Positions 1 through 6,701 of a stretch of 10,151 nt of DNA are shown piece after piece. Position 1 is the stretch's first letter. Each line of letters starts with the position of its first letter. Source of the stretch: Marinosulfonomonas sp. (GTDB lineage: Bacteria > Pseudomonadota > Alphaproteobacteria > Rhodobacterales > Rhodobacteraceae); assembly GCA_026989405.1 (NCBI GenBank), contig JALSJL010000445.1, positions 1 through 10,151 of the forward strand. Reading direction: 5' to 3'. The notes beneath the pieces were generated by a model, which made no database searches, had not been told where the DNA came from, and worked only from the letters and a program-made list of their open reading frames with translations. The translations under genes and the position numbers were made by a program.

Positions 1-1515
1 TTTGGTGTCGCCGGCGATCACGTCCCATGTCGAGGTTACGAGGTCATTGCCGTCTGTCAGGATCTCGGTCTGGGGCAGGCCGCCGGTGGCGATGATGTTC
101 ACGTCCGAAGCGGTCATGGCGGGGTGGTTCTCATCGACGAACTGGTCGAAATGGAATTGCACGCCCGCTTCGGCGCAGCGCTCCATGCGCCAGTCGATGA
201 TGCCGAGCATCTCGCGCCGGCGCTCGCTGCGGGCGGCGAGGCGAAGCTGGCCGCCGGGCTGGCTGGCGGCTTCGAAGACGGTGACGTCATGGCCGCGTTC
301 GCCGGCGATGCGCGCCGCTTCCAGCCCGCCGGGGCCGGCGCCGACGATGGTGACGGTCTTGCGAGCGCGCGCGGGGGCGATGACGTGGGGCATTGACAGC
401 TCGCGCCCGGTGGCGGCGTTGTGGATGCACAGCGCTTCGCCGCCCTGGTAGATGCGGTCGAGGCAGTAGGTGGCGCCGACGCAGGGGCGGATGGCGTTTT
501 CGCGGCCCTCGGCGATCAGGCGCACGATGTGGGGTTCGGCCAGGTGGGCCCGCGTCATGCCGACCATGTCGAGCAGCCCGGCCGAAATGGCGTGGCGCGC
601 GGTGGCGACATCGGGGATGCGGGCGGCGTGAAAGGTGGGCATGGCGGTGGCGGCGCGCACCCGGCCCGCGAAATCCAGATGCGGGGCGTTGGCCATGCCC
701 TGGATCGGGATGACCTTGGTGAGTTCGGGATCGGTCAGGATGCGGCCGCGGATGACATTGAGAAAATCGACCAACCCGCTGTCAGACAATCGTTTCGAGA
801 TTTCCAGACCAAGCTCCGTGTCGATGCCGCCGGGGGCGGTTTCGTCGGCGGTATAGCGGATGCCGACGATGAAATCGGGGCCGGTGCGGGCGCGGATGGC
901 TTGCAGCACCTCGAGCGAAAACCGCATGCGCCCGTCGAGATCGCCGCCGTAGGGCCCGTCGAGCGTGTTGTTCACCGGCGACCAGAAGGCGTCCATCAGG
1001 TGGCCGTAGGCTTCGAGCTCGATCCCGTCCATGCCGCCGGCCTGCATGCGTTCGGCGGCGTCGGCGTAGTCGGTGACGATGCGCGCGATGTCCCAGTCTT
1101 CGATCTGCTTGGGAAAGGCGCGGTGCGCCGGTTCGCGGGCGTGGCTGGTGTTGAGCACCGGCAGCCAGTCGCCGCGCGACCAGTGGGTGCGCCAGCCCAG
1201 GTGGGTGAGCTGGATCATCACCGCGCAGCCGTGCGCGTGGCAGGCGTCGGTGAGCGCGCGGATATGGGGCACGACCTCGTCGCGGTAGGCGAGGATGTTG
1301 CCGAAAGAGGGCGGGCTGTCGCGCGAGACGACGGCAGAGCCCGCCGTCATCACCATGGCCACGCCCCCCTTGGCGCGCTCGGCGTGATAGGCGCGGTAGC
1401 GCTCGGTCGGCATACCGTTTTCAGTATAGGCCGGCTCATGTGCGGTGGTCATGATGCGGTTTTTCAGGCTCAGGTGCTTGAGCTGGTAGGGCTGGAGCAA
1501 CGGGTCGTTGGACAT
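1..1515 (-). CDS. TMADH / N-methylproline demethylase-like FMN/FAD oxidoreductase (old yellow enzyme family), 3' end outside window
   Basis: The frame is open from ATG at 1515 to the left edge, giving 505 residues and no stop; related enzymes run to roughly 650-730 residues, so the C-terminus is missing. Residues about 5-330 form an old-yellow-enzyme TIM barrel, with QLTHLGWRTHW near 117-127, Tyr170 and His172 at the usual active-site position, and a YGGDLDGRMRF motif near 189-199. An iron-sulfur segment follows, with Cys345, Cys351 and Cys363. The nucleotide-binding domain then starts with VTIVGAGPGG (about 388-397). This order matches trimethylamine dehydrogenase, dimethylglycine or N-methylproline demethylases and 2,4-dienoyl-CoA reductase. 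The position equivalent to the second cluster cysteine is Ala348. The start follows a GGAAG ribosome site that overlaps the upstream stop, so the gene is translationally close to the MttB-like gene. The likely role is oxidative N-demethylation of a methylated amine or betaine derivative in the cytoplasm; the substrate is inferred from the neighbour. Confidence 0.85.
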   Translation of the reverse strand, partial: MSNDPLLQPYQLKHLSLKNRIMTTAHEPAYTENGMPTERYRAYHAERAKGGVAMVMTAGSAVVSRDSPPSFGNILAYRDEVVPHIRALTDACHAHGCAVMIQLTHLGWRTHWSRGDWLPVLNTSHAREPAHRAFPKQIEDWDIARIVTDYADAAERMQAGGMDGIELEAYGHLMDAFWSPVNNTLDGPYGGDLDGRMRFSLEVLQAIRARTGPDFIVGIRYTADETAPGGIDTELGLEISKRLSDSGLVDFLNVIRGRILTDPELTKVIPIQGMANAPHLDFAGRVRAATAMPTFHAARIPDVATARHAISAGLLDMVGMTRAHLAEPHIVRLIAEGRENAIRPCVGATYCLDRIYQGGEALCIHNAATGRELSMPHVIAPARARKTVTIVGAGPGGLEAARIAGERGHDVTVFEAASQPGGQLRLAARSERRREMLGIIDWRMERCAEAGVQFHFDQFVDENHPAMTASDVNIIATGGLPQTEILTDGNDLVTSTWDVIAGDTK

Positions 1516-1526
1516 GGGCGCTTCCT

Positions 1527-3074
1527 TCAGTGCCAGGCGTCTTGCATGGAGGCCTTCTTGCGGGCGATGAAATCCCGCAGGGCCTCGTCGGTGGCTTCAT
1601 CAAGCGGCGGGGCGGTGTAGTTGGCAAGGGTTTCCTTCCAGCGGGCATTGGCGCGGGTCATGGCGTCGATACCGCCCTGTTCGTCCCAGGTTTCCCAGGG
1701 CTGGTCATCGTTCAGCTCGCTGTCCCAATAGGCGCTCTGGTAGTGGCTGAGCGTATGGGCGCAGCCGAAAAGATGTTCGCCGGGGCCGTTTTCGGCAAGA
1801 GCGTCAAAGGCCAGGGTGTCGTCGTTCACCTGCATGCCCGCGAGATAGGCGTGCAGCGCGCCGCAGACGTCGGTATCGAGCATGAATTTCTCGTAGGACA
1901 TCGACAGCAGCCCGTCGAGGTAGCCGGCCGAGTGCAACTGGTAATTGCCGCCGCTTTGCACCGCCGACATCATCGACATCATGGATTGCTGCATCGCCTG
2001 CGCGTCAGGCAGCTTGGACGTGGTGAAGCTGCCCGCCGAGCGCAGCGGCAGGTTCAGCCGGCGGGCAAGCTGGCCCATCACGAGCGAGCCGAGCGCCGGT
2101 TCCGGTGTGCCGAAGGTGGGCGAGCCGGAGCGCATCGACATCGAGGTCAGGAAGGTCGCCAGGATCGTGGGCGCGCCGGGCCGCACCAGTTGGGTGAGCG
2201 CGCAGCCGACCATGCTTTCGGCAAGGTTCTGCGCCAGCGCCCCGGCCATGGTCAGCGGGGCCACGGCGCCGCCCAACAGGAACGGCAGGTGGATCGAGCC
2301 CTGGCCGGCCGCCGCATAGGCCCGGATGCCGCGTGTCGAAATGCCGTCCCAGACCAGCGGCGACGTGGAATTGAAATTGCCCATGATCACGCAGTTTTCG
2401 TCGACGAAATCGGCGCCGAACAGGATGCGGCACATCTCTATGCTGTCCTCGGCGCGCTCGGGGGCGGTGATCGAGCCGAGGAAGGCGCGGTCGGAATAAC
2501 GGATATGGGCATAGACCATGTCGAGGTGGCGCTTGTTCACCGCGATATCGGTGGGTTCGCAGATGGTGCCGCCGGAATGGTGCAGCCACGGGCTGGACTG
2601 GGCGAGTTTCACGAAATTGTTGAAATCCTCGATCGTGCCGTAGCGCCGGCCCCGGTCGAGGTCCATCACGAAGGGCGAGCCGTAGGACGGGGCGAAAACC
2701 ACCGAGTCGCCGCCGATTTCGACCGTGTTGGCCGGGTTGCGGGCGTGCTGGGTAAAGCGCGCCGGCGCGGTCTTCAGGATTTCGCGGATCATGCCGGGTT
2801 CGAACCGGATGATCTTGATCGTGTCGGATTTCGCGGTGACCTGGCCGCCGGCTTGGGCAAACAGGCGCACGGTTTCGGGGTCGTCGCGAAACTCGATGCC
2901 GATCTCGGCGAGAATGCGCTCGGCGGTGGTCTCGATCCGGGTGAGGCTTTCATCGTCCAGGATCTCGTAGGGCGGGATCTTGCGGCTGATGAAGGGGACA
3001 CGCAGATGCGCGCTGCGGCCTTCGCTGGCGCGTTGGGATTTGCGGGCCTTGCGACCGCTGCGTTTGCCGGACAT
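1527..3074 (-). CDS. MttB-superfamily (trimethylamine methyltransferase family) corrinoid methyltransferase, non-pyrrolysine type
   Basis: A 515-residue protein with the length and overall sequence of the MttB family (Pfam MTTB). Members move a methyl group from a quaternary or tertiary amine to a cob(I)alamin-bearing corrinoid protein. Seen here: a basic, probably disordered N-terminus (residues 1-20, rich in Lys/Arg/Ser), a glycine-rich LLGGAVAPLTMAGAL core stretch (about 266-280), a methionine-rich stretch MQQSMMSMMSAV (361-372) and the HSAGYLDGLLSMSYEKF region (381-397). There is no in-frame TAG, so it resembles the non-pyrrolysine branch that includes glycine betaine (MtgB) and proline betaine (MtpB) methyltransferases, not true trimethylamine MttB. 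The start at 3074 is preferred because AAAGGGG lies just upstream; an in-frame TTG at 3128 would add 18 residues but is part of a possible promoter hexamer. The downstream demethylase gene starts 11 bases after the stop. No corrinoid protein or methyl acceptor gene is in the window; the substrate is unknown. Confidence 0.88.
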   Translation of the reverse strand: MSGKRSGRKARKSQRASEGRSAHLRVPFISRKIPPYEILDDESLTRIETTAERILAEIGIEFRDDPETVRLFAQAGGQVTAKSDTIKIIRFEPGMIREILKTAPARFTQHARNPANTVEIGGDSVVFAPSYGSPFVMDLDRGRRYGTIEDFNNFVKLAQSSPWLHHSGGTICEPTDIAVNKRHLDMVYAHIRYSDRAFLGSITAPERAEDSIEMCRILFGADFVDENCVIMGNFNSTSPLVWDGISTRGIRAYAAAGQGSIHLPFLLGGAVAPLTMAGALAQNLAESMVGCALTQLVRPGAPTILATFLTSMSMRSGSPTFGTPEPALGSLVMGQLARRLNLPLRSAGSFTTSKLPDAQAMQQSMMSMMSAVQSGGNYQLHSAGYLDGLLSMSYEKFMLDTDVCGALHAYLAGMQVNDDTLAFDALAENGPGEHLFGCAHTLSHYQSAYWDSELNDDQPWETWDEQGGIDAMTRANARWKETLANYTAPPLDEATDEALRDFIARKKASMQDAWH

Positions 3075-3122
3075 GGGGCGCCCCTTTCGGATTTCATCCA
3101 TGGGGCGGGCGAACGGCGGGCC

Positions 3123-3128
3123 TGTCAA
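3123..3128 (-). promoter_or_regulatory. Possible -35 hexamer for the MttB-like/demethylase operon
   Basis: Read on the minus strand these bases are a perfect TTGACA, about 50 nt upstream of the chosen ATG at 3074. The bases at a 17-nt spacing (CCCCAT) are a poor -10, so this may be an activator-dependent promoter or chance. An inverted repeat CCTGTC (3121-3126) / GACAGG (3140-3145) overlaps it. Confidence 0.3.
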
Positions 3129-3133
3129 GGTCT

Positions 3134-3152
3134 GCCAGCGACAGGGGCTGGC
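3134..3152. repeat. Inverted repeat in the divergent methyltransferase/agmatinase intergenic region
   Basis: GCCAGC (3134-3139) and GCTGGC (3147-3152) are perfect 6-base arms around a 7-base spacer. The repeat sits in the 133-bp region (3075-3207) between divergent genes and interleaves with another imperfectly spaced pair, CCTGTC/GACAGG. It could be a regulator-binding site, but short inverted repeats of this size are common in GC-rich DNA. Confidence 0.3.
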
Positions 3153-3207
3153 GCGCGGGCGGCAGATATGGAAAAACTGGCGGGCAGGGCAATCAGGGAC
3201 GCGTGAA

Positions 3208-4176
3208 ATGGTGGAAAACGGCGATCAGGCATTTCGGCGCGAGGGCAAGCTGGGGCGCTGGCACGAGATGACCTATGGCGGCGCGCTGAGCTTTCTGCGG
3301 CGCAATTTTTCGCGCGATCTGGACGGCGTGGACGTGGTTGTGTCGGGCGTGCCGTTCGACAATGCGGTGACCTACCGGCCCGGCTGCCGGCTGGGGCCGC
3401 GCGCGATCCGCGCCGCCTCGGTGCAACTGGCCGAGCTGAAGGCGTTTCCCTTCGGGTTCGACCCTTTCGAGGTGCTGTCGGTGGTGGACTGGGGCGATGT
3501 GCACCTTGACCCGCACCACCCGGAGACCGTCGGGCCGGCGATCGAGGCGCATGCCGATGCGATCCTGGCGCGCGGCGCGCGGATGCTGACCTTTGGCGGC
3601 GATCATTCGGTGGCTTATCCGCTGTTGCGGGCGCATGCGAAACGGCACGGGCCGGTGGCGCTGGTGCAGTTCGATGCCCATTGCGACACCTGGGAGGACG
3701 ATGGCGTGACGATGGATCACGGCACGATGTTTGCGCGCGCGGCGGCCGAAGGGATCGTCGATGTGGCGAAATCGGTGCAGGTGGGCCTGCGCACCCACAA
3801 TGACAGCGACCACGGCTTCGAGATCCTGACCACGCCCTGGGTGCATCGCTTCGGCATCGATGCGGTGCTCGAAGTGGTGCATGAGCGGGTGGGCGATGCG
3901 CCGCTTTACCTGTCGTTCGACGTGGACGGGCTGGACCCGGCCTTTGCGCCGGGCACCGGCACGCCGGTTGCCGGCGGGCTGGCCACCTGGCAGGCGCTGG
4001 AATTCGTGCGCGGCCTCAAGGGGCTGAACCTTGTGGGCATGGACGTGGTCGAGGTCTCGCCACCCTATGACCACGCCGAGATCACCGCGATTGCGGCGGC
4101 GACGGTGGCGCATGACTGGCTGTGCCTGCTGGCCGAGAAAAAGGGCGCCAGGCGGGCCGGGGTCGGGCGGCTCTAG
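3208..4176 (+). CDS. speB: Agmatinase (agmatine ureohydrolase), arginase superfamily
   Basis: A 322-residue enzyme of the dinuclear-manganese ureohydrolase family, expected to hydrolyse agmatine to putrescine and urea in the cytoplasm. All metal-ligand motifs are present: GGDHS with His133, FDAHCDT with Asp156, His158 and Asp160, and SFDVDGLDPAFAPGTGTP with Asp238 and Asp240. The N-terminal GVPFD and the RPGCRLGPRAIRAAS segment, and the C-terminal LVGMDVVEVSPPYDHAEITA segment, resemble E. coli SpeB closely, including DHGTMF after the second metal motif. The ATG at 3208 is chosen because AGGGA lies 8 bases upstream and the family N-terminus fits; the open frame extends further upstream without family-like sequence. 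Related ureohydrolases (guanidinobutyrase, guanidinopropionase, proclavaminate amidinohydrolase) share these motifs, so the exact guanidino substrate remains open. The gene is divergent from the MttB-like gene and ends in a 4-base overlap with the LacI gene. Confidence 0.9.
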   Translation: MVENGDQAFRREGKLGRWHEMTYGGALSFLRRNFSRDLDGVDVVVSGVPFDNAVTYRPGCRLGPRAIRAASVQLAELKAFPFGFDPFEVLSVVDWGDVHLDPHHPETVGPAIEAHADAILARGARMLTFGGDHSVAYPLLRAHAKRHGPVALVQFDAHCDTWEDDGVTMDHGTMFARAAAEGIVDVAKSVQVGLRTHNDSDHGFEILTTPWVHRFGIDAVLEVVHERVGDAPLYLSFDVDGLDPAFAPGTGTPVAGGLATWQALEFVRGLKGLNLVGMDVVEVSPPYDHAEITAIAAATVAHDWLCLLAEKKGARRAGVGRL

Positions 4177-4180
4177 CCCG
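4164..4180. terminator. Stem-loop spanning the two convergent stop codons, weak bidirectional terminator candidate
   Basis: CGGGC (4164-4168) pairs with GCCCG (4176-4180) around a 7-base loop. The loop and right arm contain both stops: TAG for speB on plus (4174-4176) and TAG for the LacI gene on minus (read from 4175-4173). Only a short GTTTC follows on the plus strand and no T-run on the minus strand, so it is not a convincing intrinsic terminator. No better terminator is visible between the convergent genes. Confidence 0.3.
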
Positions 4181-5198
4181 GTTTCTGCCCGAGGTCGGCC
4201 AGGGGTTTCTGAATGGTCTGTTCGGGCGGGGCATCGGGGGTGTTGATCGCGGCGAGAACATGCTGGCCCAGCAGAAAGCCGGCCTCCTCGATGTCTTCGT
4301 AGATCACGTCGACCCTGGGTTCGATCTGTTTCAGCAGGCGCGAGCTGGCCTTCACGACGGCGCAGAAGTCTCGCCCGCGCTCGAGCCCGGCGGCGCGCAG
4401 CCCGCTCATCAACGCGATATAGGCCGCTTCGCCGGGGCAGATGAAACCGTCGGGCCGGTCCGGTGCCGCGGCGATTGCCTGCGCCCAGGCGTTGATTTCA
4501 TCGAGCGAGCTGTCCAGCGTGATTTCTTGCGGGATGACGTAGTCCACCCCATGCTGGCGCACCGCGCGCATCAGCCCGTAGTTCAGGTGCTGGTGGAAGG
4601 TGAACCGCTCGCTTGGCATGATCATGCAGATGCGCCGCACGCCGGCGTCGATCAGGCGGTTGGCGGCCATGTTGGCGAAGGCCTCGTTGTCGAAATCGAC
4701 GAAAGGGTGCGGCCTTGAGAACTCGGTGCGGCCGTGGCAGGCAAAGGGAAAGCCCCTTTCGCTCAGGAAGCGGACGCGTTCATCGAACGGCTTGACGCGC
4801 GAAAATACCAGCCCGTCGGCCAGGTTGTTGCGCACGATGTTCTGCACCGTGCCCTGGCTGTCGTCGGCATGGAAATGCGGCGTGACGGTCAGGTGGTAGT
4901 CGGTGCCCTGCAAGGCGCGGGTCAGACCCGAAATGACCGTGCTGCCGAACCGGATGCGCTCTTGCGTGCCATCGAGGATCAGCGTGATCACCCTGGTCTT
5001 GCCGGTGCGCAGGCGTTGCGCGGCGCGGTCGGGCGTGTAGCCGACCTGGCGCGCGATCTCGGCGACGCGGGCGCGGGTTTTCGCGGCGATCTTCGGATCG
5101 TCCGCCAGGGCGCGCGATACCGTCGTGACCGCCAGCCCCGAGATTTCGGCAACCGTGCGAAGCGTCGGGCGCTGCGTCGGGTCGGGCTTGCGGCTCAT
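4173..5198 (-). CDS. LacI-family transcriptional repressor of the adjacent sugar operon
   Basis: A 341-residue protein with classic LacI/GalR architecture. The N-terminal helix-turn-helix spans about residues 12-31 (TLRTVAEISGLAVTTVSRAL), the DNA-binding domain continues through VGYTP (52-56), and a hinge helix with RLRTGKT follows near 62-68. The remainder is the periplasmic-binding-protein-like effector and dimerisation domain (from VITLILDGT, about 70-340). It is divergent from the sugar ABC operon with 212 bp between the starts, which suggests local repression relieved by the transported sugar or its metabolite. The ATG at 5198 is supported by the usual distance to the HTH, but no clear Shine-Dalgarno sequence precedes it; the leader is very GC-rich and includes two CGGCCG palindromes (5222-5227, 5236-5241) that could pair. 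The stop overlaps the speB stop on the other strand. Confidence 0.9.
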   Translation of the reverse strand: MSRKPDPTQRPTLRTVAEISGLAVTTVSRALADDPKIAAKTRARVAEIARQVGYTPDRAAQRLRTGKTRVITLILDGTQERIRFGSTVISGLTRALQGTDYHLTVTPHFHADDSQGTVQNIVRNNLADGLVFSRVKPFDERVRFLSERGFPFACHGRTEFSRPHPFVDFDNEAFANMAANRLIDAGVRRICMIMPSERFTFHQHLNYGLMRAVRQHGVDYVIPQEITLDSSLDEINAWAQAIAAAPDRPDGFICPGEAAYIALMSGLRAAGLERGRDFCAVVKASSRLLKQIEPRVDVIYEDIEEAGFLLGQHVLAAINTPDAPPEQTIQKPLADLGQKPG

Positions 5199-5255
5199 GG
5201 CGGGCAGGACGCAGGCGCGGGCGGCCGGGCCGTCGCGGCCGGCGCCGATCGCGCA

Positions 5256-5274
5256 AATTGAGAACGTTGCAATT
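5256..5274. promoter_or_regulatory. Candidate LacI-family operator
   Basis: AATTGAGAACGTTGCAATT is a near-palindrome with an AACGTT core and TTG/CAA flanks, reminiscent of LacI/GalR operators centred on CG. It is imperfect: the right flank is one base shorter than the left. The half-word TTGCAAC recurs at 5317-5323. It lies between the regulator gene and the operon, nearer the regulator, so it may serve autoregulation or looping. Binding is inferred only. Confidence 0.4.
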
Positions 5275-5330
5275 CATGGCACATGTTGGGGTGAGTTATC
5301 CGCAAGCCTTGGTTGATTGCAACTTTTTTG

Positions 5331-5347
5331 TTCGCAAGCGTGGCGAA
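5331..5347. promoter_or_regulatory. Candidate operator just upstream of the sugar-operon promoter
   Basis: TTCGC (5331-5335) and GCGAA (5343-5347) form an inverted repeat with a 7-base spacer, ending 5 bases before the -35 hexamer. A second pairing, TTGCAAC (5317-5323) with GTTCGCAA (5330-5337), overlaps it. The position suits a repressor or activator site. The core differs from the 5256-5274 candidate, so at most one of them may be the LacI site. Confidence 0.3.
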
Positions 5348-5352
5348 TTGCG

Positions 5353-5383
5353 TTGACAGCACCGAAACTTGTATCGTTATAAA
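5353..5383 (+). promoter_or_regulatory. Sigma70-type promoter of the sugar ABC operon
   Basis: A perfect TTGACA -35 (5353-5358) is followed 19 bases later by TATAAA (5378-5383). Spacing is slightly long, with the overlapping GTTATA (5376-5381) at 17 bases as an alternative -10. Transcription would start near 5390, giving a leader of about 20 nt before the ATG at 5411. That leader carries a strong GGGAGGA ribosome site (5400-5406), consistent with high expression of the binding protein. Confidence 0.65.
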
Positions 5384-5410
5384 TGCGCGGGAAAACTCTG
5401 GGAGGACAAC

Positions 5411-6664
5411 ATGTCAATCAATTGCAAATTCAAGATGACGGCTTCGGCCATCGTGCTGGCGGCAAGCGCCGGCATGGCAAGTGCCGGCAGCGTGGAAGTG
5501 CTGCACTGGTGGACCTCGGGCGGTGAAGCGGCGGCGCTGAACGTGCTCAAGGACGACCTGGCAAGCAAGGGCGTCGACTGGCAGGACATGCCGGTTGCCG
5601 GCGGCGGCGGCGAAGCGGCGATGACCGCGCTGCGCGCCCGGGTCACGGCCGGAAACGCTCCGACCGCGGTGCAGATGCTGGGCTTCGACATTCGCGACTG
5701 GGCCGCCGAGGGGGCGCTTGCCAACCTTGACGACGTGGCCAGCGAAGAAGGCTGGGACGCGGTCGTGCCGGAGGCGCTCAAAGCGTTTTCCAAGTATGAC
5801 GGCCATTGGGTCGCGGCGCCGGTCAACGTGCACTCGACCAACTGGGTCTGGATCAGCAAGAAGGCGCTGGACGATGCCGGCGGCGCGGTGCCCACGAACT
5901 GGGATGAGCTGGTCGCGGTTCTCGACAAGATGAAGGAAAACGGCATCACGCCGCTGGCCCATGGCGGGCAGGCCTGGCAGGACGCCACGATCTTCGACGC
6001 GGTGGTCCTGTCCATGGGCAACGATTTCTACAAGGCCTCGATGATCGACCTGGACGAAGACGCGCTGGGGGGCGACCAGATGGTTGAAGTGTTCAACCGC
6101 ATGGCCAAGCTGCGTTCCTATGTCGATGACAATTTCTCGGGCCGCGACTGGAACCTAGCCTCGGCCATGGTGATCAACGGCGAAGCCGGGATGCAGATGA
6201 TGGGCGACTGGGCCAAGGGTGAATTCCTGAAGGCCGATCAGGTGCCGGGCGAAGACTTTGTCTGCATCCGGTTCCCGGGCACGCAAGGTTCTGTCACCTT
6301 CAACTCGGACCAGTTCGCGATGTTCAAGGTGAACGATCCGGCGGCGCAGGAAGCCCAGAAGCTGATGGCCAGCGCGGTGATGAACCCGACGTTCCAGTCG
6401 GCCTTCAACGTGGTCAAGGGCTCGGTTCCGGCGCGCACCGATGTGCCTGACACGGATTTCGATGCCTGCGGCAAGAAGGGCATGAAAGACCTGGCCGAAG
6501 CCAATGCCAGCGGCAGTCTGTTCGGCTCGATGGCGCATGGTCACGCGGTGCCCGCATCGATCAAGAACGCCATGTATGACGTCGTGACGGCGCATTTCAA
6601 CGGCGAGTATGACGCCCAAACCGCGGCGGCCGAACTGGTCGCAGCCGTGGCCGACGCCAAGTAA
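5411..6664 (+). CDS. Sugar ABC transporter periplasmic substrate-binding protein (GtsA-like, family 1)
   Basis: A 417-residue exported binding protein. The ATG at 5411 is chosen because a strong GGGAGGA site lies 4 bases upstream and because it opens directly into a signal peptide: basic n-region with Lys6 and Lys8, a hydrophobic stretch about 9-20, and a likely cleavage after ASA at residue 25. The mature protein begins GSVEVLHWWTSGGEAAAL, a start typical of glucose/mannose-type binding proteins such as Pseudomonas GtsA. The VAGGGGEAAMTALRARV segment and the later VNVHSTNWVWISKKAL and TNWDEL segments also fit that group. Two cysteines, in VCIRFPG and DACGKKG, could form a periplasmic disulfide. 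It is the first gene of the operon and delivers an aldose to the permeases downstream. The D-lyxose isomerase at the end of the operon suggests D-mannose or D-lyxose as ligand; this is inference. Confidence 0.9.
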   Translation: MSINCKFKMTASAIVLAASAGMASAGSVEVLHWWTSGGEAAALNVLKDDLASKGVDWQDMPVAGGGGEAAMTALRARVTAGNAPTAVQMLGFDIRDWAAEGALANLDDVASEEGWDAVVPEALKAFSKYDGHWVAAPVNVHSTNWVWISKKALDDAGGAVPTNWDELVAVLDKMKENGITPLAHGGQAWQDATIFDAVVLSMGNDFYKASMIDLDEDALGGDQMVEVFNRMAKLRSYVDDNFSGRDWNLASAMVINGEAGMQMMGDWAKGEFLKADQVPGEDFVCIRFPGTQGSVTFNSDQFAMFKVNDPAAQEAQKLMASAVMNPTFQSAFNVVKGSVPARTDVPDTDFDACGKKGMKDLAEANASGSLFGSMAHGHAVPASIKNAMYDVVTAHFNGEYDAQTAAAELVAAVADAK

Positions 6665-6678
6665 TCGCCCTTGGCTGC

Positions 6679-6692
6679 TCCCCGAATGGGGA
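6679..6692 (+). repeat. Small stem-loop after the binding-protein gene
   Basis: TCCCC (6679-6683) pairs with GGGGA (6688-6692) around a GAAT loop, 15 bases after the TAA stop. It is the first of two hairpins in the 87-bp gap before the permease gene. No T-run follows. Confidence 0.45.
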
Positions 6693-6701
6693 TATGATGA
6701 T

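Noticed and set aside
421..1620. A 399-codon plus-strand open frame opposite the demethylase gene
   Set aside because: Shadow frame: the opposite strand encodes a recognisable flavoenzyme with conserved motifs, while this translation has none.
1527..3074. Possible pyrrolysine-encoding TAG in the MttB-like gene
   Set aside because: The frame runs from start to its TGA stop with no internal TAG, so it is a non-pyrrolysine member.
1530..3206. A 558-codon plus-strand open frame opposite the MttB-like gene
   Set aside because: It is antisense to a well-conserved gene, has low-complexity Gly/Ala/Arg/His-rich composition typical of GC-rich shadow frames, and shows no recognisable domain.
2980..3207. 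N-terminal extension of the agmatinase up to 76 codons upstream
   Set aside because: The extension overlaps the start of the divergent MttB-like gene, has no family similarity, and a ribosome site directly supports the ATG at 3208.
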